A stretch of 64,000 bases of DNA from ASV31 sp965229765 (GCA_965229765.1 CBDDJT010000004.1:1426001-1490000); one strand, 5' to 3'. Numbered from the stretch's first letter, positions 1 through 7,995 are shown. Notes: a model not told the origin generated them from the letters alone. Made by a program: numbers and translations.

Positions 1-640
1 CTCGCCGCACAGCGGCGCGAGAATTTACGCAATTGCAGCAAGTTTCTCGCTGCGAGCGCACGCAGAATGAGGATCCGATTCACAGATTGGGCTCTTTGAC
101 ACCTTCGCCGCGCGATCCACGAACGGCAGGTCTAGGATGAGCCGCCCTTTGCTGCATCGCGCACGAACTGATAAACTGCGGACTTAACCGACCTTCGTTT
201 TTTAGCCCTCGCTGACGCAGCATCTGTTCGCGAGCGCAGCACGTTATGTGCGGCGTCGCAGCCAAGGTCGTCAAAGCGGTTATTCGAAGCGGCCTGATGA
301 CATCAAATCCAAACCGCACTTTCGCTGCGTGGTGCATGAACTCGAAGGTCGCGGGACAAAACCGACCTTCGAGTTTGGGCCTTCGCTGACGCAGAATTGT
401 TTGGCGCGCGCAGCATTGATGTTGTGGCGATGCGGCAAATTTTCAGATTTCGGTCATTCATACTTGCGCTTGAGGCCCAATCCCAAACAGACCATTCGCC
501 GCGTGCTTTATGGGCAAACAAGCCGCGGCCTCTCACAAAAAATTTGTAATCTGAAGTTTACTGGCGCAGCATCTTTTCGCCTAACCTGCACAGCACCTAT
601 TTCGCGACGATGCGGCAGGTTACCCTTTTGCAGTTGATCA
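1..640. repeat. Gene-free stretch with diverged intergenic repeats
   Basis: I see no credible gene here. The stretch carries at least three diverged copies of one module, built from the words CGCTGACGCAG, GCAGCAT and a later GATGCGGCA. They lie near 206–245, 372–440 and 563–625, each followed by a shorter AT-richer tail. The words ACCGACCTTCG and AACCGACCTTCG also recur (near 187 and 361). Such decaying modules are common between genes in Roseobacter-group genomes as far as I recall. The open frames across the stretch look like by-products of these repeats. Confidence 0.5.
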
Positions 641-701
641 TTCGTTGTTACGCAAGGTTAAATCAATTCACCATCAAAGTCTCTTTTCTGGGCGTAGGCG
701 A

Positions 702-1463
702 CTACTGCAGCGTTATCTCGTCCCCGAGTTTAATTGTCCCGCCCTCTACGACTTCGGCGTAGACGCCCATATCAAAGTGCGCGTAGGTCTTACGCAACAG
801 GCTGGGTATGGGCATGTCTCTTTCCGCGGTTTTCGGGTTCACTTCGGTTGCGGCACAGCGCCGGGTCCGCAGCAAAACCTTCAATCGAACAGAACCGATT
901 TGGACGTTGCGACCCACATGATCCAATTCCACCCAAGGTGTCCAACCTTCGACCTCGATGTTCATGCGGAAACGTTTTTCGTTGATCGGTTGCCCAATGT
1001 CCTTTGAGAAGGCGGCAACGCTGTCACGCGACAGGATTGAAACGGCATTCATCAATTCAGGCGATACAACCGAAACATCGGTAAAACGATGCGGATCTGA
1101 CCGCACAAGCGAAGGTGTTTCGTCCAACTGAAGAGTTGACTTCAAAAACCGGGCGGCTCCGTCGCGGCCCGTCTGATGCGACAGATCAAATGTCAGGGCT
1201 GAGCCAGCATGAGTCAAAGATAATGCCTGCTTGTCCAGATGTGCCTCTATGCCAGCGAGCTCGGCTTCTTTTAACAGAACCACGAACTTATCCTTCGGGA
1301 GTGGTTTAGGGTCAGACGGATCAAATCCGCTTTCCGGGCGGGCAAACCCCCATTGCCGATCTCCAGGAAAGCCCTCGCCAGGTTGCAGGGCCACGCTGTC
1401 CAGAGGTTCGGCGGACATGCCTTTGATCGGGTAGCGCGCAAGCGCAACGATGCGTCCAGTCAC
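702..1463 (-). CDS. MOSC domain-containing protein
   Basis: A protein of 253 residues with a MOSC-type layout: an N-terminal beta-barrel-like segment (RYPIKGMSAE near residue 12) and a C-terminal MOSC core with a conserved Cys in LRTRRCAATEVNP and the closing motif DMGVYAEVVEGG. MOSC proteins bind or transfer a sulfur-bearing ligand and are often tied to molybdenum cofactor handling; several reduce N-hydroxylated compounds. I chose the GTG at 1463 because its GTGA overlaps the TGA of the upstream amidase fragment, a sign of translational coupling; an ATG at 1490 would overlap that gene by 31 bases. With the amidase now broken, the original promoter of this pair is lost and expression may depend on the IS element. 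Confidence 0.8.
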   Translation of the reverse strand: MTGRIVALARYPIKGMSAEPLDSVALQPGEGFPGDRQWGFARPESGFDPSDPKPLPKDKFVVLLKEAELAGIEAHLDKQALSLTHAGSALTFDLSHQTGRDGAARFLKSTLQLDETPSLVRSDPHRFTDVSVVSPELMNAVSILSRDSVAAFSKDIGQPINEKRFRMNIEVEGWTPWVELDHVGRNVQIGSVRLKVLLRTRRCAATEVNPKTAERDMPIPSLLRKTYAHFDMGVYAEVVEGGTIKLGDEITLQ

Positions 1464-2258
1464 AAATGTGCGTCCATTGAAGCCGCCCATCCCAATAATG
1501 CGCTATCTTCACCAGGACGGGCCAAAAATTCGAGACCCAAAGGACGTTTATCAAATCCCTGAATGGGTAAAGTGATCGCGGGGCTCCCCGAGATGGATGC
1601 CGCCAAGGCTCGATCCGTTAGAAGCGGGAACAGAGGGTAGGACTTGCCATTCACGCTGACCTCAGTCGTATGCAGTGCAGGTGCTGCGATTGGGACGGAA
1701 GGATAGACCAGTGCATCGAGACCGTCCATCGCTTTGGCCAAAAACTCCCTGACCTGTGCACAGCCATCGTGGCGCAGGTCTTCCAATTGGGCGTCGGTTG
1801 TTGCATCCGTTGCGACGGCTCGGAACACCTCAGCCACATCGGGGCTTGCAATCCTGTTGGCAAAGGCATCGAGCGTCAGCCCGCATTGGCGCAGCAAGAA
1901 ATTGGACCACCAGCGCTTGGCCTCTGCGATAACAAGTGGCAAGGCGGTCTGTTCGATCGCTGCCGCGAGTTTCGGCGCATCGACAGTCTTTATGGTCGCG
2001 CCCCCGCTCAGAAGTCTTTCGATAGCGGCTTCGACAATGGCTCCAACCTGAGGGTCCACGCGCTCCCAGAAAACGGACGTGAGCCGACCCAATTTCAGCC
2101 CCTCAAGAGAACGGTTGGATGCAGGCTTTTCGCCTGCCAAAACCGCATCCAAGCGGATCAGGCGCTCCATCGACGACGCGGCGGCACTCACGGTATCGAG
2201 AGTTGTGGACAAATTCAGCACGCCATCGCCCGGATACCGCCCGGTACTCGGCCGGAAC
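1460..2258 (-). pseudogene. Amidase (amidase signature family), C-terminal fragment
   Basis: The surviving 265 or so residues match the C-terminal half of amidase-signature hydrolases: FRPSTGRYPGDGV at the break, then STTLDTVSAAASSMERL, and near the end YPSVPIAAPAL, SGSPAITLPI and PLGLEFLARPGED. The Ser-Ser-Lys catalytic core and the glycine/serine-rich signature lie N-terminal to the break and are absent. The break coincides exactly with the left end of the IS3 element at 2259. On the far side of the element the amidase does not continue; instead a different gene remnant on the other strand appears. The fragment is therefore inactive. Its stop overlaps the start of the MOSC gene. Confidence 0.88.
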
Positions 2259-2285
2259 TGAACCGCTCCGGGTTTGCCGGAGGCT
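2259..2285 (+). repeat. Left terminal inverted repeat of the IS3 element
   Basis: It starts TGAACCGCTCCGGG and pairs with the right repeat with one mismatch (position 13, G against T). It interrupts the amidase coding frame. Confidence 0.9.
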
Positions 2286-2311
2286 CCAACTCCTGAGTAG
2301 GATGGAGCATC

Positions 2312-2638
2312 ATGAGCAAGACGACGAACAAGTATTCCCCCGAAGTGCGCGAGCGTGCCGTTCGCATGGTTCTGGACAACGCCGGGCAGCATGAGAGCCG
2401 CTGGTCGGCGATCCTGTCGATTTCTGCGAAGATTGGTTGCGCGCCGCAGACGCTGAACGAGTGGGTCAAGAAGGCCGAGGTTGACAGCGGTGATCGCACC
2501 GGTGTTACGACCGAGATGGCCGAGAAGTTGAAGGCCTTGGAGCGCGAGAACCGCGAACTGAAGCAAGCCAACGAGATCCTGCGGAAGGCTTCGGCGTATT
2601 TTGCTCAGGCGGAGCTCGACCGCCGGTCCAGGACATGA
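2312..2638 (+). CDS. IS3-family transposase OrfA (helix-turn-helix protein)
   Basis: A 108-residue protein with an N-terminal helix-turn-helix of the IS3 OrfA type (KYSPEVRERAVRMV, then GCAPQTLNEWVKKAE) and a C-terminal leucine-zipper-like helix (LKALERENRELKQANEIL) used for multimerisation. It binds the terminal repeats and regulates transposition. Its stop overlaps the OrfB start (ATGA at 2635–2638), so OrfB can be made by reinitiation, or an OrfAB fusion by -1 frameshifting as is known for this family. I see no clear A-rich slippery run at the overlap. Confidence 0.93.
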   Translation: MSKTTNKYSPEVRERAVRMVLDNAGQHESRWSAILSISAKIGCAPQTLNEWVKKAEVDSGDRTGVTTEMAEKLKALERENRELKQANEILRKASAYFAQAELDRRSRT

Positions 2639-3534
2639 TCGCCTTCATCGAAGAGAACCGGGAAGCTATCGGGGTCGAGCCGACCTGCAAGCACCTGCCG
2701 ATTGCCCCATCTACCTTCTACGATCACATGGCCAAGCGGGCGAACCCCGATATGCTGTCGGATCGGGCGAAGCGGGATATGGCCTTGAAGCCCGAGATCG
2801 AACGCGTCTGGAAGCAGAACTACAGGGTCTATGGGGTACGCAAGGTTTGGCACCAGATGCGCCGCGAAGGCTTTGACATTGCCCGCTGCACCGTTGCGCG
2901 ACTGATGAAAGACATCGGGATCGAAGGCGTCATTCGTGGCAAGAACCACAGGACGACCATCCCGGACAGGTCCCAGCCATGCCCGCTGGACAAGGTGAAC
3001 CGTCAGTTCAAGGCCCCGGCGCCGAACATGCTGTGGGTCAGCGATTTCACCTATGTCACCACCTGGCAGGGCTTCGTTCACGTGGCCTTCGTCATCGATG
3101 CCTTCGCGCGCCGCATTGTGGGCTGGCGGGTGAGTCGGGCGGCCCATGCCGGCTTTGTCCTGGATGCTTTGGAGCAGGCCGTGCATCAGCGACAACCCGG
3201 ATCGGGCCTGGTTCATCATTCGGATCGCGGATCGCAATATCTGTCCATTCGCTATGCCGAGCGCCTGGCCGAGGCGGGGATCGAACCGTCCGTGGGCAGC
3301 GTGGGTGACAGTTATGACAATGCCTTGGCCGAGACGATCAACGGCCTGTTCAAAGCGGAAGTCATCCACCGACGTGGGCCATGGCGCAGCTTCGACGCCG
3401 TGGAATACGCCACACTCGAATGGGTCGACTGGTTCAACAACCGCCGCCTGCTGGAACCCATCGGGAACATTCCGCCAGCGGAGGCCGAAGCAAACTTTTA
3501 CGCCGCTCTGGAAGGATCAGACATGGCCGCGTAA
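2635..3534 (+). CDS. IS3-family transposase OrfB (DDE catalytic subunit)
   Basis: A 299-residue integrase-type catalytic subunit that cuts and joins the element ends. An N-terminal HTH_21-like segment (YRVYGVRKVWHQMRREG) precedes the rve core. The catalytic triad is visible as D137 (WVSDFTYV), D197 (HHSDRGSQY) and E233 (LAETINGLFK), with the 35-residue D–E spacing typical of the family. The C-terminus has the usual WVDWFNNRRL motif. No internal stop or shift is seen. Confidence 0.95.
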   Translation: MIAFIEENREAIGVEPTCKHLPIAPSTFYDHMAKRANPDMLSDRAKRDMALKPEIERVWKQNYRVYGVRKVWHQMRREGFDIARCTVARLMKDIGIEGVIRGKNHRTTIPDRSQPCPLDKVNRQFKAPAPNMLWVSDFTYVTTWQGFVHVAFVIDAFARRIVGWRVSRAAHAGFVLDALEQAVHQRQPGSGLVHHSDRGSQYLSIRYAERLAEAGIEPSVGSVGDSYDNALAETINGLFKAEVIHRRGPWRSFDAVEYATLEWVDWFNNRRLLEPIGNIPPAEAEANFYAALEGSDMAA

Positions 3535-3546
3535 CTAAGATCAATC

Positions 3547-3573
3547 AGCCTCCGGCAAAACCGGAGCGGTTCA
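3547..3573 (-). repeat. Right terminal inverted repeat of the IS3 element
   Basis: Reverse complement of the left repeat with one mismatch. The base after it (3574) begins the flanking remnant of another gene. Confidence 0.9.
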
Positions 3574-3574
3574 G

Positions 3575-3724
3575 CTTCTTTATGACAGTCCTTTTACTGA
3601 GAAGGCTCCGGATGGCCCAGATGGGGTATTCGAAGGCGCTGATGTGGAGGACTTTCTGGAGCGTGTTCGCACTATCAACCGGGCGGCCGGCACCTCTACC
3701 CCAGCGGCAGCCAGCGGGTCATAG
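3575..3724 (+). pseudogene. Probable HsdR-like (type I restriction R subunit) C-terminal remnant
   Basis: The frame is open from the IS edge to a TAG at 3722–3724 and encodes about 49 residues beginning LLYDSPFTEKAPDGPDGVF and then VEDFLERVRTIN. The words LYD(S/A)PFT and the following acidic-aromatic pattern resemble the extreme C-terminus of type I restriction HsdR/DEAD helicase proteins as I remember them. The rest of the gene was removed at the IS junction. The neighbouring nuclease genes fit a former restriction or defence locus. The family call rests on a short stretch only. Confidence 0.45.
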
Positions 3725-3822
3725 TCGACACTTCGCGCGGAACTGCAAGCGCCCGGCTCCGCAAGGCCACCCACTATGAGGAGCTGTTCCACAATACCGA
3801 ATTTCTGGGAGTCACTGAGTAA
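3643..3822 (+). pseudogene. Unassigned C-terminal reading frame, coupled to the next gene
   Basis: This frame is open from just after a TGA at 3640 to the TAA at 3820–3822 and encodes about 59 residues, including LYPSGSQRVIVDTSRG and HYEELFHNTEFLGVTE. It has no usable start codon, so it is probably the 3' end of a damaged gene. Its TAA overlaps the ATG of the next gene (TAATG), which argues that it was once genuinely translated ahead of that gene. It overlaps the HsdR-like remnant in another frame; a frameshift joining the two is possible. I do not recognise the family. Confidence 0.35.
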
Positions 3823-4886
3823 TGCCCGTTCATCACGCCATCTGGACAGTCGCCGACAGCCCCGCCGAAATCTCCCTGGGCATCCTGCCCTCCGAGCAGA
3901 CGCTGGAAGACATGATCGTGGCACAACCAAAGATCTTGTCTTCCGAGTGGATGCTGATCGGACGGCAAGAGGACACGGGGTTTGGCGGGCGTATAGATCT
4001 GCTTGCCATCGCTCCAGATGGGTCGCTTGTGCTCGTGGAGCTGAAGCGCGACCGCACCCCGCGTGAGGTGGTGGCCCAAGCGTTAGACTACGCGGCTTGG
4101 GTTGAAGGGCTCGATGCCGAGGATACTGCGGCGATCTACAAGCGCTTCCGGCCCAACGGCAGCCTTTCCGCCGATTTTCTCGGTTACTTCGGACAGCCAC
4201 TTGACGAAGACGCCGTGAACCAAAGCCACCAGGTGGTGATCGTCGCGGCGCATCTCGACGCCAGCAGCGAGCGGATCGTCGGCTATCTCAATGACCGTGG
4301 CGTTGCCATAAACGTGATGTTCTTCCAGGTATTCAACCACGGGAATCAACAGCTTCTCAGCCGAGCCTGGCTGATCGATCCAGGCGAGATTCAGATTCAC
4401 GCTGGCGCTGGCGGTCGCGGCGAGAAAGAGCCGTGGAACGGCGAATTTTACGTGAGCTTTGGCGACGATCAGACACGGGATTGGAACGAAGCGAGAGAGC
4501 ATGGCTTTGTCTGCGCCGGCGGGGGGGTGTGGTATAGCAACTCTCTAAAGATGCTCAGCGAGGGTGATCGGGTATGGGTCAAGATACCTGGTAAGGGCTT
4601 TGTCGGCGTGGGCCGTGTCCGTGGCCCACGTGTCGCTGCCAAGGACTTCAAGATTGGCGACGAACCGGCCCTCGATGTGTTGAACGGGGGCTACCATCGC
4701 GACTTCGCGGAGGACCCCGAGAAGTCCGAATATTTCGTTCCGGTCGAATGGATCACTACTGTTCCGGTAGCAGAGGCTGTTCAAGAAGTGGGGATGTTCG
4801 GAAACCAGAACACGGTCTGCAAACCCGTCACACCCAAATGGCGCTCCACCGTCGAACAGCTTAAGGCGAAGTTCGATGTGAAGTGA
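3822..4886 (+). CDS. PD-(D/E)XK nuclease, NucS/DUF91-like, with C-terminal EVE/YTH-like domain
   Basis: A protein of 354 residues. Residues 20–120 form a restriction-endonuclease-like fold of the NucS/DUF91 type, with the catalytic pattern D59 in GGRIDLLAIAPDG and E73-x-K75 in LVLVELKRD. The C-terminal part (about 220–320) contains SEGDRVWVKIPGKGFVGVG, resembling small EVE/PUA/YTH-like domains that sense modified bases in restriction and defence proteins. The gene starts within the stop of an upstream remnant (TAATG) and lies next to another nuclease-like gene, so a role in DNA restriction or repair is inferred. The exact substrate is unknown. No helicase or methyltransferase partner remains in view. 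Confidence 0.75.
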   Translation: MPVHHAIWTVADSPAEISLGILPSEQTLEDMIVAQPKILSSEWMLIGRQEDTGFGGRIDLLAIAPDGSLVLVELKRDRTPREVVAQALDYAAWVEGLDAEDTAAIYKRFRPNGSLSADFLGYFGQPLDEDAVNQSHQVVIVAAHLDASSERIVGYLNDRGVAINVMFFQVFNHGNQQLLSRAWLIDPGEIQIHAGAGGRGEKEPWNGEFYVSFGDDQTRDWNEAREHGFVCAGGGVWYSNSLKMLSEGDRVWVKIPGKGFVGVGRVRGPRVAAKDFKIGDEPALDVLNGGYHRDFAEDPEKSEYFVPVEWITTVPVAEAVQEVGMFGNQNTVCKPVTPKWRSTVEQLKAKFDVK

Positions 4887-4966
4887 TCTGCGGGCGATCC
4901 TGCGGCGCTGACGCGTTATTCCAGAAATCCAAAATAGGCTATCTCTGCCTTGATCGGAGAATTCAG

Positions 4967-5890
4967 ATGACTGACGTTCAATTTGGGAGACTTGAGGACC
5001 TTCCACTCCGGAAGGCATGGGAACACGAAGCGAGATCCTTCACGCCTTGGCTCGCTGAGAACATCGACCATCTGGCCGAGGTCATCGGCGTTCCCCTTGA
5101 GCTGACTGGCACGGAGGTTGCGGTTGGCATGTTTGCCGCTGACATTCTGGCGCGCAATCCGCAAGACGACAGCATCGTCCTGATCGAAAACCAGCTTGAA
5201 GAGGGCGATCACGGACACCTAGGCCAGATCATGACCTATCTTGCGGGTCTCGAAGCCAAGACCGTCGTCTGGATCGCGCCTTCGTTTCGCGAGCCGCATC
5301 TTTCGGCCATTAGTTGGCTCAACGAGCACACGGCCGACGATTTCTCCTTTTTTGCCGTCCGCCTCCGTGTCGTGCGGATCGGAGACAGCCCGTTCGCCCC
5401 GATCTTCGAAGTCGTTGAGAAACCAAACGACTGGGACCGCCAACTCAGGCAGACGGCGTCCTCGGATGCCTCGGCCTACTACGACGTGAAGCAGTCCTAC
5501 TGGCGAACCCTTCTCGATCGTCATCCCGAGCTGGAACAGCTTGGCGTCAAATCCTGGCGCTACTCCAACAACTACATCAGCGTCAGCGAAGCTCCGCGGG
5601 CCGATATCTCGATCTACCTCGCGCGCCATGAAAGTGGGATCTATCTGCGTGCTGGACGTGGCGAAACGTCCGAACCGCTTTCGCAAGCGCTTGAGCCACA
5701 TCGCGCAAAACTAGAAGCTGCTCTTGGAACAGGAGTTCGGCCATCCGGTCGAGGCGACCATTTTCTAGCAAAGGCAATACCAAAGGGGCACGAGGCGAAG
5801 GAGGCATGGCCAGAGATCGCTGATTGGATGAACAAACAGATCGCGGAATACCGTGTGGCGCTGGATCCGGTTTTCGCCGGCGCGGATTGA
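4967..5890 (+). CDS. DUF4268 domain-containing protein (PD-(D/E)XK superfamily)
   Basis: A 307-residue protein. The N-terminal half has a nuclease-like core: VGMFAADILARN (D59) followed by VLIENQLEEGDHGHLGQ (E74-N-Q76), then a long segment VVWIAPSFREPHLSAISWLN typical of DUF4268 proteins. The C-terminal half (about 185–290) is the DUF4268 region with YWRTLLDRHPEL. Family members are found beside restriction and phage-defence genes; their activity is not established to my knowledge. I chose the ATG at 4967 because GGAG lies just upstream and the conserved region starts there; a longer frame opens at 4883. It stands 80 bases after the nuclease gene, probably in one transcript. Confidence 0.75.
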   Translation: MTDVQFGRLEDLPLRKAWEHEARSFTPWLAENIDHLAEVIGVPLELTGTEVAVGMFAADILARNPQDDSIVLIENQLEEGDHGHLGQIMTYLAGLEAKTVVWIAPSFREPHLSAISWLNEHTADDFSFFAVRLRVVRIGDSPFAPIFEVVEKPNDWDRQLRQTASSDASAYYDVKQSYWRTLLDRHPELEQLGVKSWRYSNNYISVSEAPRADISIYLARHESGIYLRAGRGETSEPLSQALEPHRAKLEAALGTGVRPSGRGDHFLAKAIPKGHEAKEAWPEIADWMNKQIAEYRVALDPVFAGAD

Positions 5891-6031
5891 CAGTATACGG
5901 ATTGTGAGCAGGATCCTTGCAGCCAGGATCGGCCCAGATTACTGGCAACAATTCCTTTAGTACCTTAAGAAGCAATGGAAGCATGGCTACCAAGCTGGAC
6001 CGACTGGCGTCCGTCAGGCTTCAGGATAACG
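5891..6031. other. Spacer between defence remnant and tRNA-Phe
   Basis: No gene is seen. The segment touches the 3' end of tRNA-Phe, the usual attachment site for integrases, but I find no second copy of the tRNA 3' end and no integrase gene in the window. If an island was inserted here, its other end lies left of the window or has been lost. Confidence 0.3.
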
Positions 6032-6106
6032 TGGTGCCCGGGGGCGGAATCGAACCACCGACACGAGGATTTTCAATCCACTGCTCTACCCCTGAGCTAC
6101 CCGGGC
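6032..6106 (-). tRNA. tRNA-Phe (GAA)
   Basis: A 75-nt cloverleaf with GCCCGGG/CCCGGGC acceptor stem, D-arm GCTCAGGGGTAGAGC, anticodon loop TTGAAAA (anticodon GAA), T-arm with GGTTCGATTCC and an encoded CCA end. It is transcribed leftward, with its 3' end facing the accessory region. Confidence 0.96.
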
Positions 6107-6138
6107 ACGGGAGAGCGGTTGTCCGCTCGGGTCGGGTG

Positions 6139-6167
6139 TTATTAGACGCGGTCTTGGGCGCTGTCCA
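6139..6167 (-). promoter_or_regulatory. Promoter of tRNA-Phe
   Basis: Read on the minus strand: TGGACA (6167–6162), a 17-base spacer, and TAATAA (6144–6139). This is a good sigma-70-type match about 32 bases ahead of the mature tRNA. Confidence 0.65.
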
Positions 6168-6185
6168 GTGGGCGGACTGGAAAAA

Positions 6186-6365
6186 TCAATGCTGTCGCTG
6201 CGGTTGGTCGCCAGGGTGGGTTTCGTCTTCGTCAGGCGCTTCGTCCACCAGTGGAATGGCGTATGTGCCCTTAAGCCAGCGCCCGAGATCAACGTCGGCG
6301 CACCGGCGCGAGCAAAAGGGCTGGTAGGCTGCATCGGAGGGTTTCTGACAGATCGGGCACTTCAT
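6186..6365 (-). CDS. yacG: DNA gyrase inhibitor YacG
   Basis: A 59-residue zinc-binding protein of the YacG family, which binds GyrB and inhibits gyrase in Escherichia coli. The four zinc cysteines are visible in CPICQKP and FCSRRCADVDLGRWL, followed by a short acidic tail. The start at 6365 gives an ATGA overlap with the upstream RNase E/G gene, favouring it over an ATG four codons earlier. The order maf–RNase E/G–yacG–tRNA-Phe is familiar from Rhodobacterales. Confidence 0.9.
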   Translation of the reverse strand: MKCPICQKPSDAAYQPFCSRRCADVDLGRWLKGTYAIPLVDEAPDEDETHPGDQPQRQH

Positions 6366-7402
6366 GGTAGGTGGCACTCGGACAATGGCAGTCTGTCTCG
6401 CTTGCGCTGCAGTTCATAGTGTCCAAGCGGCGTCCAACCGGCCAGCGCCGTGTCAATCGTGTCGCGGCGGAATGCGGCGCGCAGGGTCTGCTCCCAAGCT
6501 TGCCGTTGCGCCTTGGGCATGGGCGCTAGGTCTATCGTGATTTGTCCGCCCAGGCCCCGGCAGCGCAATGCCCGTGGCAGTTCTCGGGCGAGCGCGAGGT
6601 TGGCCTTTAGTCCGGCGGACATTGAAAGATCGGAGCCAGTGTTCACATCGATGGCGACCAGGGCGGTCGTCGGCTCGATCATGGCCCAGGCACCGGCCGG
6701 CAGGGCAAGTCTCGGATGGCGCAGCGCGGCGATCGCGTCCAGTACGCCATGATCAGCGAAGCTGCCTTCCCGGTCGTCGGCGCTATCTGGCGCTGGCCAG
6801 TCTCGCCATGCTTGCTGGTGGGCATTCGGGCCGTCCACGAGGCGGGCGGTCCCGGGTGCGTTTCCCTCGGCCAACACGGTTTCGGCAAGCTGGCGCATCG
6901 CGGAAATATCGGCGGCGATCATGGCGTCGTCGGCGTTTTCGGCGGCAGAGCGCAGGATCAGACCGGCCGAAGACCCTGCCATGCCCTGTTCGGCCAGCAC
7001 GGCGAGCCTCGCTCGTGTCTCATCATCGCGCACCTGACGAGAAATGTTGAGGCCCGGCGCATCTGGCGTGATAATCGCAAAGCGGCTCTTGAACAGGAGC
7101 TTGCGCGTGACGGGCACTGCCTTGCCGGCTTCTGCGTGGCCGGTCACCTGCACCAGGATTGGCTGGCCCGGGCGCAGACCCTTTGCACCGCGCAGATAGC
7201 CGGACTGACCGTCCGGCAGACGCAGGATCACGCCGCCCTGTCCCTTCAGGGGACGATCCGGGATGCCCCGAAATATGGTCCCCGGCAATGTCCGTTCAGC
7301 GTCGCGCGGCGGAAGGATAAGGTCTTCGAGCACCCCGTCCTCGATCTGGGCGGCAGCCGGTTGCCCCCGCACCCGGTCCAGCGCGATGGTGCGGCCCTTC
7401 AC
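6362..7402 (-). CDS. Ribonuclease E/G family protein
   Basis: A 346-residue single-strand endoribonuclease of the RNase E/G family. It is a short form: it has a degenerate S1-like N-terminus and the central RNase E/G catalytic domain but lacks the zinc-link and scaffold regions of RNase E. Catalytic-site motifs ALVAIDVNTGSD and GGQITIDLAPM carry the magnesium-binding aspartates. The start overlaps the maf stop and the stop overlaps the yacG start (4-base overlaps), so the three genes are translationally coupled. The roles in the family are rRNA maturation and mRNA turnover; which applies here is not clear. Confidence 0.88.
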   Translation of the reverse strand: MKGRTIALDRVRGQPAAAQIEDGVLEDLILPPRDAERTLPGTIFRGIPDRPLKGQGGVILRLPDGQSGYLRGAKGLRPGQPILVQVTGHAEAGKAVPVTRKLLFKSRFAIITPDAPGLNISRQVRDDETRARLAVLAEQGMAGSSAGLILRSAAENADDAMIAADISAMRQLAETVLAEGNAPGTARLVDGPNAHQQAWRDWPAPDSADDREGSFADHGVLDAIAALRHPRLALPAGAWAMIEPTTALVAIDVNTGSDLSMSAGLKANLALARELPRALRCRGLGGQITIDLAPMPKAQRQAWEQTLRAAFRRDTIDTALAGWTPLGHYELQRKRDRLPLSECHLP

Positions 7403-7989
7403 AGCGCATCCCCCGGAACGGCAAGGCCGGCGGTCGTCAGCAATTGTGCGGTTTCGTGTACGGGCAGGCCCATCACAGCGGAAAACGATCCCTCGATCCA
7501 GGGAATGAAGGCGCCGGCCGGGCCCTGGATGGCGTAGCCCCCTGCCTTGCCGCGCCAGTCATCAGTTGCAAGGTAGGCGTTGACCTCACAATCCGACAGC
7601 CGCTTCATCCTTACGCTGGTTACCACGTCTCGTTCCCATAATCTGTCGCCCCGGCGCACCGCCAAAGCGGTGATAACCTTGTGCCGGCGACCGGAGAGGG
7701 CAAATAGAAACTGTGCCGCCTCACCCGCGTCGGCGGGCTTTCCCAGGATACGACGGCCCATGGCAACTGTGGTATCAGCGCACAACAACACCTCGTCAGG
7801 AGCCACATCAATTGCACGGGCCTTTTCAAGAGCGATCCGTCGGCAGTACGCGCGCGGCAACTCTCCCGCCTTGGGGGTCTCGTCGATGTCCGGGGCCCGA
7901 ATTGCGTGCGGGACAAGCCCCAGCTGACCGAGAAGTTCTCGTCGCCGCGGGCTTCCAGAGCCGAGGATCAGGCGCGGCGCTTCCGCCAC
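7399..7989 (-). CDS. maf: Maf-like nucleoside triphosphate pyrophosphatase
   Basis: A 196-residue Maf/HAM1-superfamily protein that hydrolyses non-canonical or modified nucleoside triphosphates to monophosphates. It shows the N-terminal substrate loop LGSGSPRRRELL, the catalytic region LCADTTVAMG with ILGKPADAGEA, the LSGRRHKVITA motif and the C-terminal YAIQGPAGAFI segment. It lies 6 bases after infA and overlaps the RNase E/G start. The length is normal for the family. Confidence 0.93.
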   Translation of the reverse strand: MAEAPRLILGSGSPRRRELLGQLGLVPHAIRAPDIDETPKAGELPRAYCRRIALEKARAIDVAPDEVLLCADTTVAMGRRILGKPADAGEAAQFLFALSGRRHKVITALAVRRGDRLWERDVVTSVRMKRLSDCEVNAYLATDDWRGKAGGYAIQGPAGAFIPWIEGSFSAVMGLPVHETAQLLTTAGLAVPGDAL

Positions 7990-7995
7990 GCGCCG

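Larger units (their letters stand above)
2259..3573 (+). mobile_element. IS3-family insertion sequence, apparently complete (1315 bp)
   Basis: The element is bounded by 27-bp imperfect terminal inverted repeats (2259–2285 and 3547–3573, 26 of 27 bases matching) that begin TG and end CA. It carries the usual two overlapping frames, OrfA and OrfB, with OrfB in the -1 frame. Both frames look intact, so the element may be active. Flanking triplets are AAC on the left and GCT on the right, so the 3-bp target duplication typical of IS3 elements is missing. Together with the unrelated genes on either side, this points to an IS-mediated deletion or recombination after insertion. Confidence 0.93.

Noticed and set aside
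1460..2566. A continuous minus-strand frame running through the IS left end into the amidase fragment.
   Set aside because: The first 102 residues are the antisense of OrfA and the IS end; only the part up to 2258 matches amidases. It is a chance fusion, not a real longer protein.
5891..6106. Attachment site with a duplicated tRNA-Phe 3' end.
   Set aside because: I found no second copy of the tRNA 3' end and no integrase within the window, so an att site cannot be claimed.
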